Shown: positions 1 through 8,478 of the stretch, piece by piece
Position numbering within the stretch: position 1 is the first letter of the stretch
Layout: the number at the start of each line of letters is the position of its first letter
NCBI GenBank assembly: GCA_003150755.1
Contig: QAMT01000022.1
Location: forward strand, 1 to 64,000
Reading direction: 5' to 3'
Origin: Phascolarctobacterium sp.
Lineage (GTDB): Bacteria; Bacillota; Negativicutes; Acidaminococcales; Acidaminococcaceae
DNA: 64,000 nt
Notes under the pieces: model-generated
Told to the model about the DNA's origin: nothing
The model's input: the letters and a program-made list of their open reading frames with translations, nothing else
The model's database searches: none
Position numbers and translations under genes: made by a program

Positions 1-333
<333 letters not shown>

Positions 334-485
334 TTATTGAAGAACCGATTGGCTCTTATTATTTAATCCAGAATTTTGTTTTGACAAGCTCGCCTCAGCA
401 TTTCTGCCTCCAGCAAACTTGCCCGCACATTCGCTTTTTCTTGGTTCTTGTTCAGTTTTCAAGGTGCTGCCGTTTTCCGGCGACT
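334..485 (-). promoter_or_regulatory. rRNA operon leader
   Basis: This transcribed leader lies between the proximal rrn promoter and the 16S 5' end. On the minus strand it contains a CTTGAAAACTGAACAAGAACC-like segment (complement around 437-463), which resembles the leader and boxA-type antitermination region common before Firmicute 16S genes. No ORF of note is present. Confidence 0.6.
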
Positions 486-490
486 TGTAT

Positions 491-519
491 ATATTAGCAC
501 TTTATTGTTTGTGTGTCAA
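491..519 (-). promoter_or_regulatory. rrn promoter P2 (proximal)
   Basis: On the minus strand, TTGACA (complement of 514-519) and TAATAT (complement of 491-496) are separated by exactly 17 bp. It drives the rRNA operon about 150 nt upstream of the 16S 5' end. Confidence 0.88.
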
Positions 520-594
520 GCGATTTTTTAACTTTTTTCTAAAAGTTTTTCCGCTCAACCTGCTTATCAAGCCGCTTGCCCAAACAGCTTTATT

Positions 595-623
595 ATAATA
601 GCACTCTTTTATGCTATTGTCAA
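595..623 (-). promoter_or_regulatory. rrn promoter P1 (distal)
   Basis: On the minus strand, TTGACA (complement of 618-623) and TATTAT (complement of 595-600) are separated by 17 bp. It lies about 100 bp upstream of P2. Tandem promoters are typical of rrn operons. Very T/A-rich DNA flanks it. Confidence 0.86.
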
Positions 624-639
624 TATCTAAATTCTAACT

Positions 640-686
640 TTTTTATAAAAACAGCCCGGAACCTGCAAACACAGATTCCGGGCTGT
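640..686 (-). terminator. Rho-independent terminator after lysS
   Basis: An 11-bp perfect stem (651-661 with 676-686, arm ACAGCCCGGAA) is followed on the minus strand by a T-rich run (TTTTATAAAAAAG). It separates lysS from the rrn promoters just downstream. Confidence 0.9.
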
Positions 687-701
687 ATAGTTTTGGTTTA
701 A

Positions 702-2225
702 TTATTGCTGGTTTTTATGGCGCATATGCGGGAAAAGGAGTACATCGCGGATACTGCTGCTGTCCGTCAGGAACATAACCAAACGGTCAACACCAATGCC
801 TAAACCACCCGTCGGCGGCAGGCCATGTTCAAGCGCGTTGATAAAGTCTTCATCCATCATGTTGGCTTCCTCGTCGCCTGCATTACGTTCTTCAACCTGC
901 TTCAGGAAACGTTCATACTGGTCAATCGGGTCATTAAGTTCACTGAAACCGTTGCAGATTTCACGACCGTAAATATAGCCTTCAAAACGGTCGGTAATTT
1001 CCGGATTATCCGGGTTGCTCTTAGCCAAAGGAGAAACTTCCTTCGGATGCCCAGTAATGAAGGTAGGCTGAATCAGCTTGTCTTCAACATATTCGTCAAA
1101 GCAAGCATTGATAATTTTGCCTACGCCAAAACCAGGCTCGTATTCTACATTGATTGCGTCAGCCATTTTGCGCGCAGTTTCAACGTCAGTTACGCCTTCA
1201 AAATTCTGGCCGGTATATTTGGCAACAGCTTCAATCATGCTCATGCGCGGCCAGGGCGGGGTAAGGTCAATCTCCTGTCCTTCGTAGGTAATCTTCATCG
1301 TACCCAAAACCTTCTGCGCAGTCTGGGATACAATTACCTCGGTCAGGTCCATCATATCGGTATAATCGGCGTAAGCCTGATAAATTTCAACACTGGTAAA
1401 TTCCGGATTATGCTTGATGTCGATGCCTTCATTTCTGAAAACGCGGCCCAGTTCATAAACGCGGTCCATGCCGCCTACGATAAGGCGTTTTAAATACAGC
1501 TCGGGTGCAATACGCAGATAAAGCTGCATATCAAGAGCATTGTGGTAGGTAATAAACGGACGTGCAGCAGCGCCGCCGGCAATGCTGTTCATAATCGGCG
1601 TTTCTACCTCTAAAAAGTCGCGGTTATCCAAGATTTCCCTGATGCTTTTGATAATTTTGCTGCGCAGTACAAAGGTTCTGCGTACATCCGGGTTAACAAT
1701 CAAATCCACATATCTCTGACGGTAACGGGTGTCAACATCTTTCAGCCCATGCCATTTTTCTGGCAGCGGGCGCAGGGATTTTGCCAGAATTTCAATATCA
1801 ACTGCTTTAATGGACAGTTCACCCATATGCGTGCGGAAAACAGTGCCGCGGATGCCGATAATATCACCGATATCCAACAGTTTAATAAGCGCGTATTTTT
1901 CTTCGCCGACAGCGTCTTTACGCACATACAGCTGAATTCTGCCGCTTTTATCCTGCATATCCATAAAGCAGGTTTTGCCGTGGCCGCGGATTGCCATGAT
2001 ACGGCCGGCCATCTGTACAATGGTTTCATTTGCGCTCAGGTCCTCAAACTGGTCTGCAATATCCTGAGAATGATGCGTTACCACGTATTTATGGCCAAAA
2101 GGCTGCCAGCCATGTTCTTCAATCTGGTGCATTTTATTGATGCGCACCTGCATCTGTTCGTTAATTTCTTTTTCGCTGAGCGCTTCCTCTTCAGGCGCTG
2201 CTACATTTTTTGTTTCTTCGGACAT
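702..2225 (-). CDS. lysS: Lysine--tRNA ligase, class II
   Basis: This 507-aa enzyme charges tRNA-Lys in the cytosol. An N-terminal anticodon-binding OB fold (about residues 65-155) is followed by the class II catalytic core: motif 2 around residues 260-280 (VFRNEGIDIKHNPEFTSVE) and motif 3 around 477-490 (GIGVDRLVMFLTD). The length matches bacterial LysS of about 500 aa. It is the last gene before a strong terminator and the rRNA operon, the position lysS has in Bacillus subtilis, and is probably cotranscribed with greA 25 bp upstream. A GGGGAG ribosome-binding site precedes the ATG at a rather long distance. Identity is clear. Confidence 0.98.
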   Translation of the reverse strand: MSEETKNVAAPEEEALSEKEINEQMQVRINKMHQIEEHGWQPFGHKYVVTHHSQDIADQFEDLSANETIVQMAGRIMAIRGHGKTCFMDMQDKSGRIQLYVRKDAVGEEKYALIKLLDIGDIIGIRGTVFRTHMGELSIKAVDIEILAKSLRPLPEKWHGLKDVDTRYRQRYVDLIVNPDVRRTFVLRSKIIKSIREILDNRDFLEVETPIMNSIAGGAAARPFITYHNALDMQLYLRIAPELYLKRLIVGGMDRVYELGRVFRNEGIDIKHNPEFTSVEIYQAYADYTDMMDLTEVIVSQTAQKVLGTMKITYEGQEIDLTPPWPRMSMIEAVAKYTGQNFEGVTDVETARKMADAINVEYEPGFGVGKIINACFDEYVEDKLIQPTFITGHPKEVSPLAKSNPDNPEITDRFEGYIYGREICNGFSELNDPIDQYERFLKQVEERNAGDEEANMMDEDFINALEHGLPPTGGLGIGVDRLVMFLTDSSSIRDVLLFPHMRHKNQQ

Positions 2226-2249
2226 TCTTATCTATCGCTCCCCAACAAA

Positions 2250-2723
2250 TTATTTTACTTCTAAAATTTTATAAGAAAGCTCGCCTGCGGGAGTATGCAC
2301 CTGCACAACGGAATTTACTTTCTGGCCCAAAATTGCCGCGCCTACCGGCGATTCATTAGAAATACGGTTCTTGGACGGGTCAGCTTCTGTGGTGCCGACA
2401 ATTGTATAGGTTTCTTCGTCGCCGAATTCCATATCCTTAACAACAACGGTAGAACCAAGCTGAACTACGCCTTTTTTATTGGCTGCGTTATCAATAACGG
2501 TAGCCGTGCTGATCATCTGTTCCAGCTCAAGAATGCGGCCTTCGATAAAAGCCTGTTCGTTTTTAGCGTCGTCGTACTCGGAGTTTTCGCTTATATCACC
2601 ATAGCCGATAGCCACTTTGATACGCTCAGCAACTTCGTGACGTCTTACAGAACGGAGATTTTCAAGCTCATCCTCCAGTTTTTTCAAGCCTTCGGCCGTT
2701 AAAATTGTTTCTTTACTTGCCAT
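2250..2723 (-). CDS. greA: Transcription elongation factor GreA
   Basis: GreA binds RNA polymerase through the secondary channel and stimulates cleavage of backtracked transcripts. The 157-aa product has the usual length. The N-terminal coiled-coil finger (residues 1-75) carries the SENSEYDDAKNEQAF segment with the acidic tip, and an FKBP-like C-terminal domain follows. The start is set at the ATG preceded by AAGGAG (complement near 2733-2739). An upstream in-frame extension of 11 codons to 2756 has no ribosome-binding site. The gene lies between dusB and lysS and is probably cotranscribed with lysS from the perfect-consensus promoter at 2838-2866. Confidence 0.97.
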   Translation of the reverse strand: MASKETILTAEGLKKLEDELENLRSVRRHEVAERIKVAIGYGDISENSEYDDAKNEQAFIEGRILELEQMISTATVIDNAANKKGVVQLGSTVVVKDMEFGDEETYTIVGTTEADPSKNRISNESPVGAAILGQKVNSVVQVHTPAGELSYKILEVK

Positions 2724-2770
2724 AAAAACAATGCTCCTTTTAATAAGCCCCGCCAATAAACAATATTAAA

Positions 2771-2796
2771 CAGTGCCAAGCAAATGCCTGACACTG
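2771..2796 (-). terminator. Hairpin in the greA leader (possible attenuator or dusB terminator)
   Basis: An 11-bp stem with two G-T wobbles and a 4-nt loop (arms 2771-2781 and 2786-2796) is followed on the minus strand by TTTAATATTGTTTATT. It lies downstream of the greA promoter and upstream of the greA start, so it could end dusB transcripts and also attenuate greA. The T-run is interrupted, so its strength is uncertain. Confidence 0.5.
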
Positions 2797-2837
2797 GGTT
2801 GACGGAACGAATTTATATTTACAGTATTATAGAATAA

Positions 2838-2866
2838 ATTATAATTTTTTCAAGCCTTTTTGTCAA
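2838..2866 (-). promoter_or_regulatory. Promoter for greA-lysS
   Basis: A perfect consensus sigma-70/A promoter on the minus strand: TTGACA (complement of 2861-2866), 17 bp, TATAAT (complement of 2838-2843). It abuts the stop codon of dusB and gives greA a leader of about 105 nt. Confidence 0.88.
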
Positions 2867-2867
2867 C

Positions 2868-3887
2868 TTACTTGCTTATTTCTGACGGCGCTTCTGCAAA
2901 ATGTTTTTTCGCCGCCAGAAAAGCACCCGCTTCTGCGCGGTATTCTTCAATAAGCGCTTTAAATTCTTCAAAAGTATTCAAAGCATTGATGCGCCTGCGG
3001 TATTCAGCCGCCATCGGCATGCCTTTAAGGTAGGCCCCTGCATGCCTGCGCATTTCTTTAACGGCAATTACTTCGCCTTTAAAGGCGATTAACATTTCAA
3101 GATGCCGCACAATCATATCAAGCCGCTCATCAAGGGAAACTTGAAATTTTTTATCTTTGCCGCTGAGCGCACTGATAATTTCTTTAAAAATCCAGGGATT
3201 GCCGTCAGCGCCGCGCCCAATCATCAGGCCGTCGCAGCCGGTTTCTTCAAACATGCGCAGCCCGTCAGCAGCCGTTAAAATATCTCCGTTGCCAAAAACC
3301 GGTATTTTAACGGCGTCTTTTACGGCTTTAATAACGCTCCAGTCAGCTTTGCCGTTATAAAACTGCTCGCGCGTCCTACCGTGTACTGCAATGGTAGCTA
3401 CACCGGCTTTTTCGGCAAGCTGCGCCACTTCCGGCGCATTGATGTTATTAGCGTCCCACCCGGCGCGGATTTTAACCGTTACCGGTATTTTTACGGCATC
3501 TGCCATACGCGCCAAAATTTCATACGCCAGCTGCGGATTTTTCATCAGTGCCGAACCTTCGCCGTTATTGACGATTTTAGGCACCGGGCAGCCCATATTA
3601 AAATCAATAATATCTGCTCCGCCCGCTTCTACAATCTGCGCCGCACGCGCCAGCTCCTGCGGCACGCTGCCGAACAGCTGAATTGCAGCCGGGCGTTCAT
3701 CCTGTGCAATGCGCAGCATATCAAAGGTTTTTACGTTTTTATACAGCAGGCCCTTGGCGCTTACCATTTCCGATACCACCAGCCCGCAGCCAAGTTCTTT
3801 ACAGATAACCCTAAACGGCATATCGGTAATTCCGGCCATGGGTGCTAATGCCACAGGCGCACTCAGCCTGATATTGCCAATTTGCAT
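2868..3887 (-). CDS. dusB: tRNA-dihydrouridine synthase (DusB type)
   Basis: This FMN-dependent enzyme reduces specific uridines in tRNA to dihydrouridine. The 339-aa protein has the TIM-barrel signature APMAGITDMPFR (about 16-27), the catalytic-cysteine segment NMGCPVPKI (about 97-105) and HGRTREQFYNGKADW (about 170-184). The start codon has GAGGTG four bases upstream. The order coaX-dusB-greA-lysS resembles the dus-lysS-rrn block of Bacillus. A terminator hairpin lies just upstream, between it and coaX. Confidence 0.96.
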   Translation of the reverse strand: MQIGNIRLSAPVALAPMAGITDMPFRVICKELGCGLVVSEMVSAKGLLYKNVKTFDMLRIAQDERPAAIQLFGSVPQELARAAQIVEAGGADIIDFNMGCPVPKIVNNGEGSALMKNPQLAYEILARMADAVKIPVTVKIRAGWDANNINAPEVAQLAEKAGVATIAVHGRTREQFYNGKADWSVIKAVKDAVKIPVFGNGDILTAADGLRMFEETGCDGLMIGRGADGNPWIFKEIISALSGKDKKFQVSLDERLDMIVRHLEMLIAFKGEVIAVKEMRRHAGAYLKGMPMAAEYRRRINALNTFEEFKALIEEYRAEAGAFLAAKKHFAEAPSEISK

Positions 3888-3894
3888 TTTTCAC

Positions 3895-3927
3895 CTCATA
3901 AAATAAGGCCTGCCGTTAAGCAGGCCT
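3895..3927 (-). terminator. Terminator after coaX
   Basis: An 8-bp stem (AGGCCTGC at 3906-3913 with 3920-3927) is followed on the minus strand by TTATTTTATG. It sits in the short coaX-dusB gap, so some readthrough into dusB is possible. Confidence 0.7.
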
Positions 3928-3941
3928 GAAACATTTGGTTT

Positions 3942-4718
3942 TTATTTTTCGTTTTTCTCGTGCAGAATGCGCAAGCCTTCCAGCGTCAAAAACGGTTCTA
4001 CATACTCGATAACGTCAGATTCTGCCGCCATTGTGGTTGCAAAGCCGCCGGTTGCAATAACAACCGCTTCGCCACCCAGCTCACCCTTCATTTTGCGGAC
4101 GATTTCATTCATCTGGCCTACATAACCGACCAAAATGCCGGACTGAATAGCGTTAACCGTATTGCGTGCAATAACGGTAGGCGGTTTAATCAGCTCTACG
4201 CGCGGCAGCTTAGCAGTACGCTGGAACAAAGCCTCCGCAGAAATACCAATGCCGGGAGCGATAGCACCGCCCAGATATTCGCCGGTAGGCAAAAGCGCAC
4301 AGAAAGTAGTTGCAGTGCCAAAATCAACGATAATCATCGGTTTGCCCATGGGCGCATATTTTTCAAACGCAGCAACGGCGTTAACAATGCGGTCTGCGCC
4401 AACCTCACGCGGATTGTCATATCTTAACGAAATGCCGGTTTTGATGCCGGGGCCTACAACCATCGGCACAAGCTCAAAATAGCGCTCGCACATATGGCAC
4501 AGCGGCACAATCAGCGGCGGCACAACGCTCGAAATAATAACGTCCTTAACCTCATCCATCGGCATTCTGGTGTAGTTGAACATGCTTCTCAGCAAAATGC
4601 CATATTCGTCAGCCGTTTTGGAACGGTCGGTAGAAAAGCGCCAGTGCGAAACCAGCTTCTTGCCGTCAAAAACGCCGGCTACAATATTAGTGTTGCCAAC
4701 ATCAATAACTAATAACAT
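3942..4718 (-). CDS. coaX: Type III pantothenate kinase
   Basis: CoaX phosphorylates pantothenate, the first step of coenzyme A synthesis. The 258-aa protein has the ASKHA phosphate-binding segment DVGNTNIVAGVFDG (residues 6-19) and the second conserved block DFGTATTFCALLPTGEYLGG (about 124-143). Length and motifs fit type III kinases, which lack a classical P-loop and resist feedback by CoA. The start has AGGAGG seven bases upstream. It follows birA in the same direction and lies in the ftsH-coaX-dus order known from Bacillus. Confidence 0.97.
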   Translation of the reverse strand: MLLVIDVGNTNIVAGVFDGKKLVSHWRFSTDRSKTADEYGILLRSMFNYTRMPMDEVKDVIISSVVPPLIVPLCHMCERYFELVPMVVGPGIKTGISLRYDNPREVGADRIVNAVAAFEKYAPMGKPMIIVDFGTATTFCALLPTGEYLGGAIAPGIGISAEALFQRTAKLPRVELIKPPTVIARNTVNAIQSGILVGYVGQMNEIVRKMKGELGGEAVVIATGGFATTMAAESDVIEYVEPFLTLEGLRILHEKNEK

Positions 4719-4801
4719 AGCTTATCCTCCTGCGGAGTAAAATTACATTCTAAAGAACCTCGCCTATTATATCAGAAAAAGCAGGGTCTGTACAGCAAAA
4801 T

Positions 4802-5797
4802 TTAAGCGTATTTACCGGTTCCCGCCGCCGGACGGATTGAAACATCACCGGCAATAACCTTGTCAACCGTACCGTCTTCTTTTTTTACAATCAAAAGCCC
4901 GTCTTCGTCGATGTCAACGGCCAGACCGCAATAAGTTTCGTCCGGAGCAATGACCTTAACCTGCTGGCCCAACGTGCAGGAATATTTGCGCCACTCTGCC
5001 AGTACCGGCGCAAACCCCTCGCGCAGAACAGTTTCATACAATTCTTCAAGGTTGTAAAGCACATCGGCTAAAATCTGTACGCGCGACACCGGTTCTTCCG
5101 ATACATCGGCAACAGAAACGGAGCAGTCCTTAATATCGTCAGGCACAATATTTTTCGGCACTTCAACATTCATGCCGATGCCGATGACAATATAATTTAT
5201 TTTGCCGAACTCGGCGCTCATTTCCGTCAGAATGCCAACCAGCTTTTTGCCTTCCAGTAAAATATCGTTAGGCCATTTGATGGCAGCCTTAACGCCCTTA
5301 TATTTGTTGACAGCCTTAACAACTGCAACAGCCGCCAAAAGCGTACATTTAGAAGCCTCCTGCGGCAGAAACGGCGGTTTTAACACAACAGAAAACCAGT
5401 TTCCGCACGCAAAAGGCGAAAACCAGCCGCGCGACAAACGCCCTTTGCCGCCGACCTGCTCTTCGCTGACAACAACAAGGCCATTGTCACAGCCTTCTTC
5501 TGCCAGGCGTTTGGCCAGATTATTGGTAGAATCAACGCTTTCTACATAATGAATGCTGTGCCCCAGCCACTTGGTTTTTAAATGTGTAATAATTTCTGCC
5601 GGTTTCAGCCTGTCCGGCGCAGCCTTTAAAACATAGCCCTTTTTTGGCACTGATTCAATATCATAACCCTCGGCTTTTAAAGCCTGAATATGCTTCCATA
5701 CAGCGGTGCGCGATACAGAAAGCTGGCGCGAAAGTTCTTCGCCAGATACCGGCTCCTGCCCGCCTGCCCGCAAAATTTCCAAAATGCGTCCGCGCAT
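4802..5797 (-). CDS. birA: Bifunctional biotin--[acetyl-CoA-carboxylase] ligase and biotin operon repressor
   Basis: BirA activates biotin to biotinyl-AMP and attaches it to carboxylase carrier domains; with its DNA-binding domain it also represses biotin genes. The 331-aa protein starts with a winged-helix HTH_11 domain (residues 1-60, SVSRTAVWKHIQALKAEGYD). The catalytic domain contains GGKGRLSRGWFSP (about 116-128) and KWPNDILLEGKKLVGILTE (about 174-192), and an SH3-like C-terminal domain follows. The HTH marks it as a group II (regulatory) ligase. A GAGGAG site precedes the ATG. An inverted repeat overlaps its putative promoter. Confidence 0.96.
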   Translation of the reverse strand: MRGRILEILRAGGQEPVSGEELSRQLSVSRTAVWKHIQALKAEGYDIESVPKKGYVLKAAPDRLKPAEIITHLKTKWLGHSIHYVESVDSTNNLAKRLAEEGCDNGLVVVSEEQVGGKGRLSRGWFSPFACGNWFSVVLKPPFLPQEASKCTLLAAVAVVKAVNKYKGVKAAIKWPNDILLEGKKLVGILTEMSAEFGKINYIVIGIGMNVEVPKNIVPDDIKDCSVSVADVSEEPVSRVQILADVLYNLEELYETVLREGFAPVLAEWRKYSCTLGQQVKVIAPDETYCGLAVDIDEDGLLIVKKEDGTVDKVIAGDVSIRPAAGTGKYA

Positions 5798-5820
5798 AAA
5801 ATCACACTCCTCGTTATCCT

Positions 5821-5850
5821 AAGATTAACAGGTTGTTAACTTAAAGTCAA
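5821..5850 (-). promoter_or_regulatory. birA promoter with overlapping TTAACA/TGTTAA inverted repeat
   Basis: On the minus strand TTGACT is separated by 17 bp from TAATCT. An imperfect palindrome, AAGATTAACA and TGTTAACTT (5821-5830 with 5834-5842), overlaps the spacer and -10. Given the HTH of BirA, this may be an autoregulatory operator. The half-site spacing differs from the wide spacing of classical bio operators, so this is tentative. Confidence 0.45.
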
Positions 5851-5855
5851 GCAAC

Positions 5856-5886
5856 AAAAAACACCGGCGTTAAAACCGGTGTTTTT
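5856..5886 (-). terminator. Terminator after ftsH
   Basis: A stem ACACCGG/CCGGTGT (5861-5867 with 5876-5882) is flanked by A-runs and T-runs on either side, so it can work in both directions. It lies directly after the ftsH stop. Confidence 0.9.
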
Positions 5887-5889
5887 AAA

Positions 5890-7851
5890 TCAGTTCAGCG
5901 CGTGTTTTTCTTCCGTACCAACAACGCCCGGCGCCTCCTGATACTGAGGTGCCTGCTGCGGCTGTGCTTCGCCTGCCGGTGCGGTAATTACCTCCGGCGG
6001 AATCGGTGCGGGAGTGCCGCTGTTATCATCGGGCGGCTGTTCATTTTTATCAAGAATACGCCCATATTTCATCAGCTGCTCAATTTCGCTGCCCTCCAGC
6101 GTTTCGCGTTCAATAAGCGCCTGGGCAATCAAATGCAGCTTGTCCATATTATTCTGTAAAAGTTCTTCTGTTTTCTGATAAGCTTCATCCAAAAACTTAC
6201 GGATTTCCTTATCAATTTTAGCGGCAATTTCTTCGCTGTAATTTTTATCGCGGGCAATATCGCGTCCCAGGAATACCTGGTCCTGGCGGTGTCCGAAGGT
6301 TACAGGCCCCAGCTCGGAGCTCATGCCGTATTCGCAAATCATCTGGCGCGCCAGCGACGTTGCACGCTGCAAATCGTTGCTAGCGCCGCTGGAAATTTCT
6401 TTCAATACCAACGCTTCTGCTACACGTCCGCCCAAAAGAACTTTCAGTTCGTCCAGCATTTCGCTCTTGGTGGCATAGTAACGGTCTTCCTTCGGCAGGC
6501 TTAAGGTGTAGCCGCCTGCCCTGCCGCGCGGAATAATAGTAACTTTGTGTACGGGGTCTGCATTATCCAGCAGCATGCCAACAAGCGTATGGCCGCCTTC
6601 GTGATAAGCTGTCAGGCGTTTTTCCTTGTCGCTGATAACCCTGCTGCGGCGTTCCGGCCCCATAATAACACGTTCTGCCGCTTCTTCCATATCCGGCATG
6701 TTAATCTGCTTTTTATTCTTGCGCGCTGCCATCAAAGCCGCCTCGTTGACAAGGTTGCTCAAATCAGCGCCGGTAAAACCGGGCGTGCGCCTTGCGATAA
6801 CGTCAAGTTCTACATCCTTGGCCACAGGTTTGCCTTTTACATGCACCTGCAAAATCTGCTGGCGGCCCTTGATATCCGGACGGTCAACCACAATCTGGCG
6901 GTCAAAGCGTCCCGGGCGCAAAAGTGCCGGGTCAAGAATATCCGGGCGGTTGGTTGCGGCAATCATAATAATGCCTTCGTTAGCACCAAAGCCGTCCATT
7001 TCTACCAGCAACTGGTTAAGGGTCTGTTCGCGCTCGTCATGCCCGCCGCCAAGTCCGGCGCCGCGCTGACGGCCGACAGCGTCAATTTCATCAATAAACA
7101 CAATGCACGGCGCACTTTTTTTAGCCTGTTCAAACAGGTCGCGCACACGCGATGCACCGACACCGACAAACATTTCTACAAAGTCCGAACCGGAAATACT
7201 GAAAAACGGTACACCCGCTTCACCGGCAACAGCTTTGGCCAGCAGCGTTTTGCCTGTACCCGGAGGTCCGTACAAAAGCACGCCTTTCGGGATTTTAGCG
7301 CCAAGGTCGTTATATTTTTTCGGATGTTTCAAAAACTCTACAACTTCTTCAAGTTCCTGCTTGGCTTCATCTGCGCCTGCAACATCTTTAAATGTTACTT
7401 TGATTTTATCTTCGTCATAACGGCGCGCACGGCTCTTGCCGAAATTCATCACGCCGCGGCCGCCACCGCCGCCCTGCATCTGCTGCATCATAAAGAACCA
7501 CACCGCAACAATAACCAGTATCGGCAGCAGCTGGCTCAGCACAGAAGTCCACCACGGAGGCTCCGGCGGAAGCTCGGCTTTAATTTCAATATCGCGCGCC
7601 CTTAAAGTCGGTATCAGGCTGTTATCTTCCGGCACAACGGTTGTAAAATCGCTGCCGTCCTTCAGCTTGCCGCTGATAACGTTTTCAACAATCGTTACCT
7701 GCTGCACTTCATCCTGCTGCACATGCTTCATAAAAGCAGTATAACTGATATCCGTTTTGGGCGCAGTGCTTGCAGAATACGAATCAATCATCCAGATAGC
7801 GCAGATGATTATCATCAGATAAACAAAAACATTTTTCAAAAATTTATTCAA
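5890..7851 (-). CDS. ftsH: ATP-dependent zinc metalloprotease FtsH
   Basis: This membrane-bound AAA+ protease degrades misfolded membrane proteins and regulatory proteins. The 653-aa product has two membrane segments (about 5-22 and 104-122) bracketing an extracytoplasmic domain. Then come Walker A GPPGTGKT (195-202), Walker B IVFIDEIDA, the second region of homology ending in RPGRFDRQ, and the zinc motif HEGGH, a glycine variant of the usual HEAGH with both histidines and the glutamate intact. The tail is rich in Q, P and A. The start codon is TTG, with AAGGAGG eight bases upstream. The order tilS-hpt-ftsH is as in Bacillus. Confidence 0.98.
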   Translation of the reverse strand: MNKFLKNVFVYLMIIICAIWMIDSYSASTAPKTDISYTAFMKHVQQDEVQQVTIVENVISGKLKDGSDFTTVVPEDNSLIPTLRARDIEIKAELPPEPPWWTSVLSQLLPILVIVAVWFFMMQQMQGGGGGRGVMNFGKSRARRYDEDKIKVTFKDVAGADEAKQELEEVVEFLKHPKKYNDLGAKIPKGVLLYGPPGTGKTLLAKAVAGEAGVPFFSISGSDFVEMFVGVGASRVRDLFEQAKKSAPCIVFIDEIDAVGRQRGAGLGGGHDEREQTLNQLLVEMDGFGANEGIIMIAATNRPDILDPALLRPGRFDRQIVVDRPDIKGRQQILQVHVKGKPVAKDVELDVIARRTPGFTGADLSNLVNEAALMAARKNKKQINMPDMEEAAERVIMGPERRSRVISDKEKRLTAYHEGGHTLVGMLLDNADPVHKVTIIPRGRAGGYTLSLPKEDRYYATKSEMLDELKVLLGGRVAEALVLKEISSGASNDLQRATSLARQMICEYGMSSELGPVTFGHRQDQVFLGRDIARDKNYSEEIAAKIDKEIRKFLDEAYQKTEELLQNNMDKLHLIAQALIERETLEGSEIEQLMKYGRILDKNEQPPDDNSGTPAPIPPEVITAPAGEAQPQQAPQYQEAPGVVGTEEKHALN

Positions 7852-7935
7852 GGACTTCCCTCCTTAATCACAATATAAAATAGTTTAACGCTATTTTTAT
7901 ATTATAATATAATCTTCCTGTTTCTACAACCGTTA

Positions 7936-8478
7936 TTATTTGCTGTAAACTTCAGGTTTCAGCACGCCGATAAACGGCAGGTTGCGGTAATCACCGGCAT
8001 AATCAAGCCCGTAGCCCACAACAAATTCGTCCGGAATTTCAAAGCCGACATAATCAGCATTCATTTTATTTACGCGGCGGCTCGGCTTATCGCACAGCGC
8101 AACCTTCTTTACGGAAGCAGGTTTACGGGTCTGCAAAAGCCTGGTAATTGCTTCCATCGTTACGCCGCTGTCGATAATATCATCAACCAAAAGCACATGG
8201 CAGCCTTCGATATTTTCAGAGCAGCTCAGGCGCACATCGACATTGCCGCTGGTTTCCGTACCATTGCCGTAAGATGATGCCACCATAAAATCAATGCGCA
8301 GCGGCAAACCAATCGCCAGCGAAAGGTCTGTAAAAAAGTAAATTGCTCCTTTTAAAAGGCCAATCATTACAATTTTATCTTTATCCTTGTAATCCTCGCG
8401 GATTTGCGCGCCCAATTCTTTAACGCGCTTTTGAATTTCTTCTTCTGTCAGTAAAACCTTGGCAATATCCTCAGTCAT
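7936..8478 (-). CDS. hpt: Hypoxanthine phosphoribosyltransferase
   Basis: Hpt salvages hypoxanthine and guanine with PRPP. The 180-aa product carries the PRPP-binding motif VLLVDDIIDSGVTM (about 100-113). The start is placed at the ATG inside the tilS stop region (ATGACTGA overlap), with AGGA eight bases upstream; a longer reading from 8502 would add eight residues and lacks a good site. The overlap indicates translational coupling with tilS, and the tilS-hpt-ftsH order is widely conserved in Firmicutes. Confidence 0.97.
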   Translation of the reverse strand: MTEDIAKVLLTEEEIQKRVKELGAQIREDYKDKDKIVMIGLLKGAIYFFTDLSLAIGLPLRIDFMVASSYGNGTETSGNVDVRLSCSENIEGCHVLLVDDIIDSGVTMEAITRLLQTRKPASVKKVALCDKPSRRVNKMNADYVGFEIPDEFVVGYGLDYAGDYRNLPFIGVLKPEVYSK

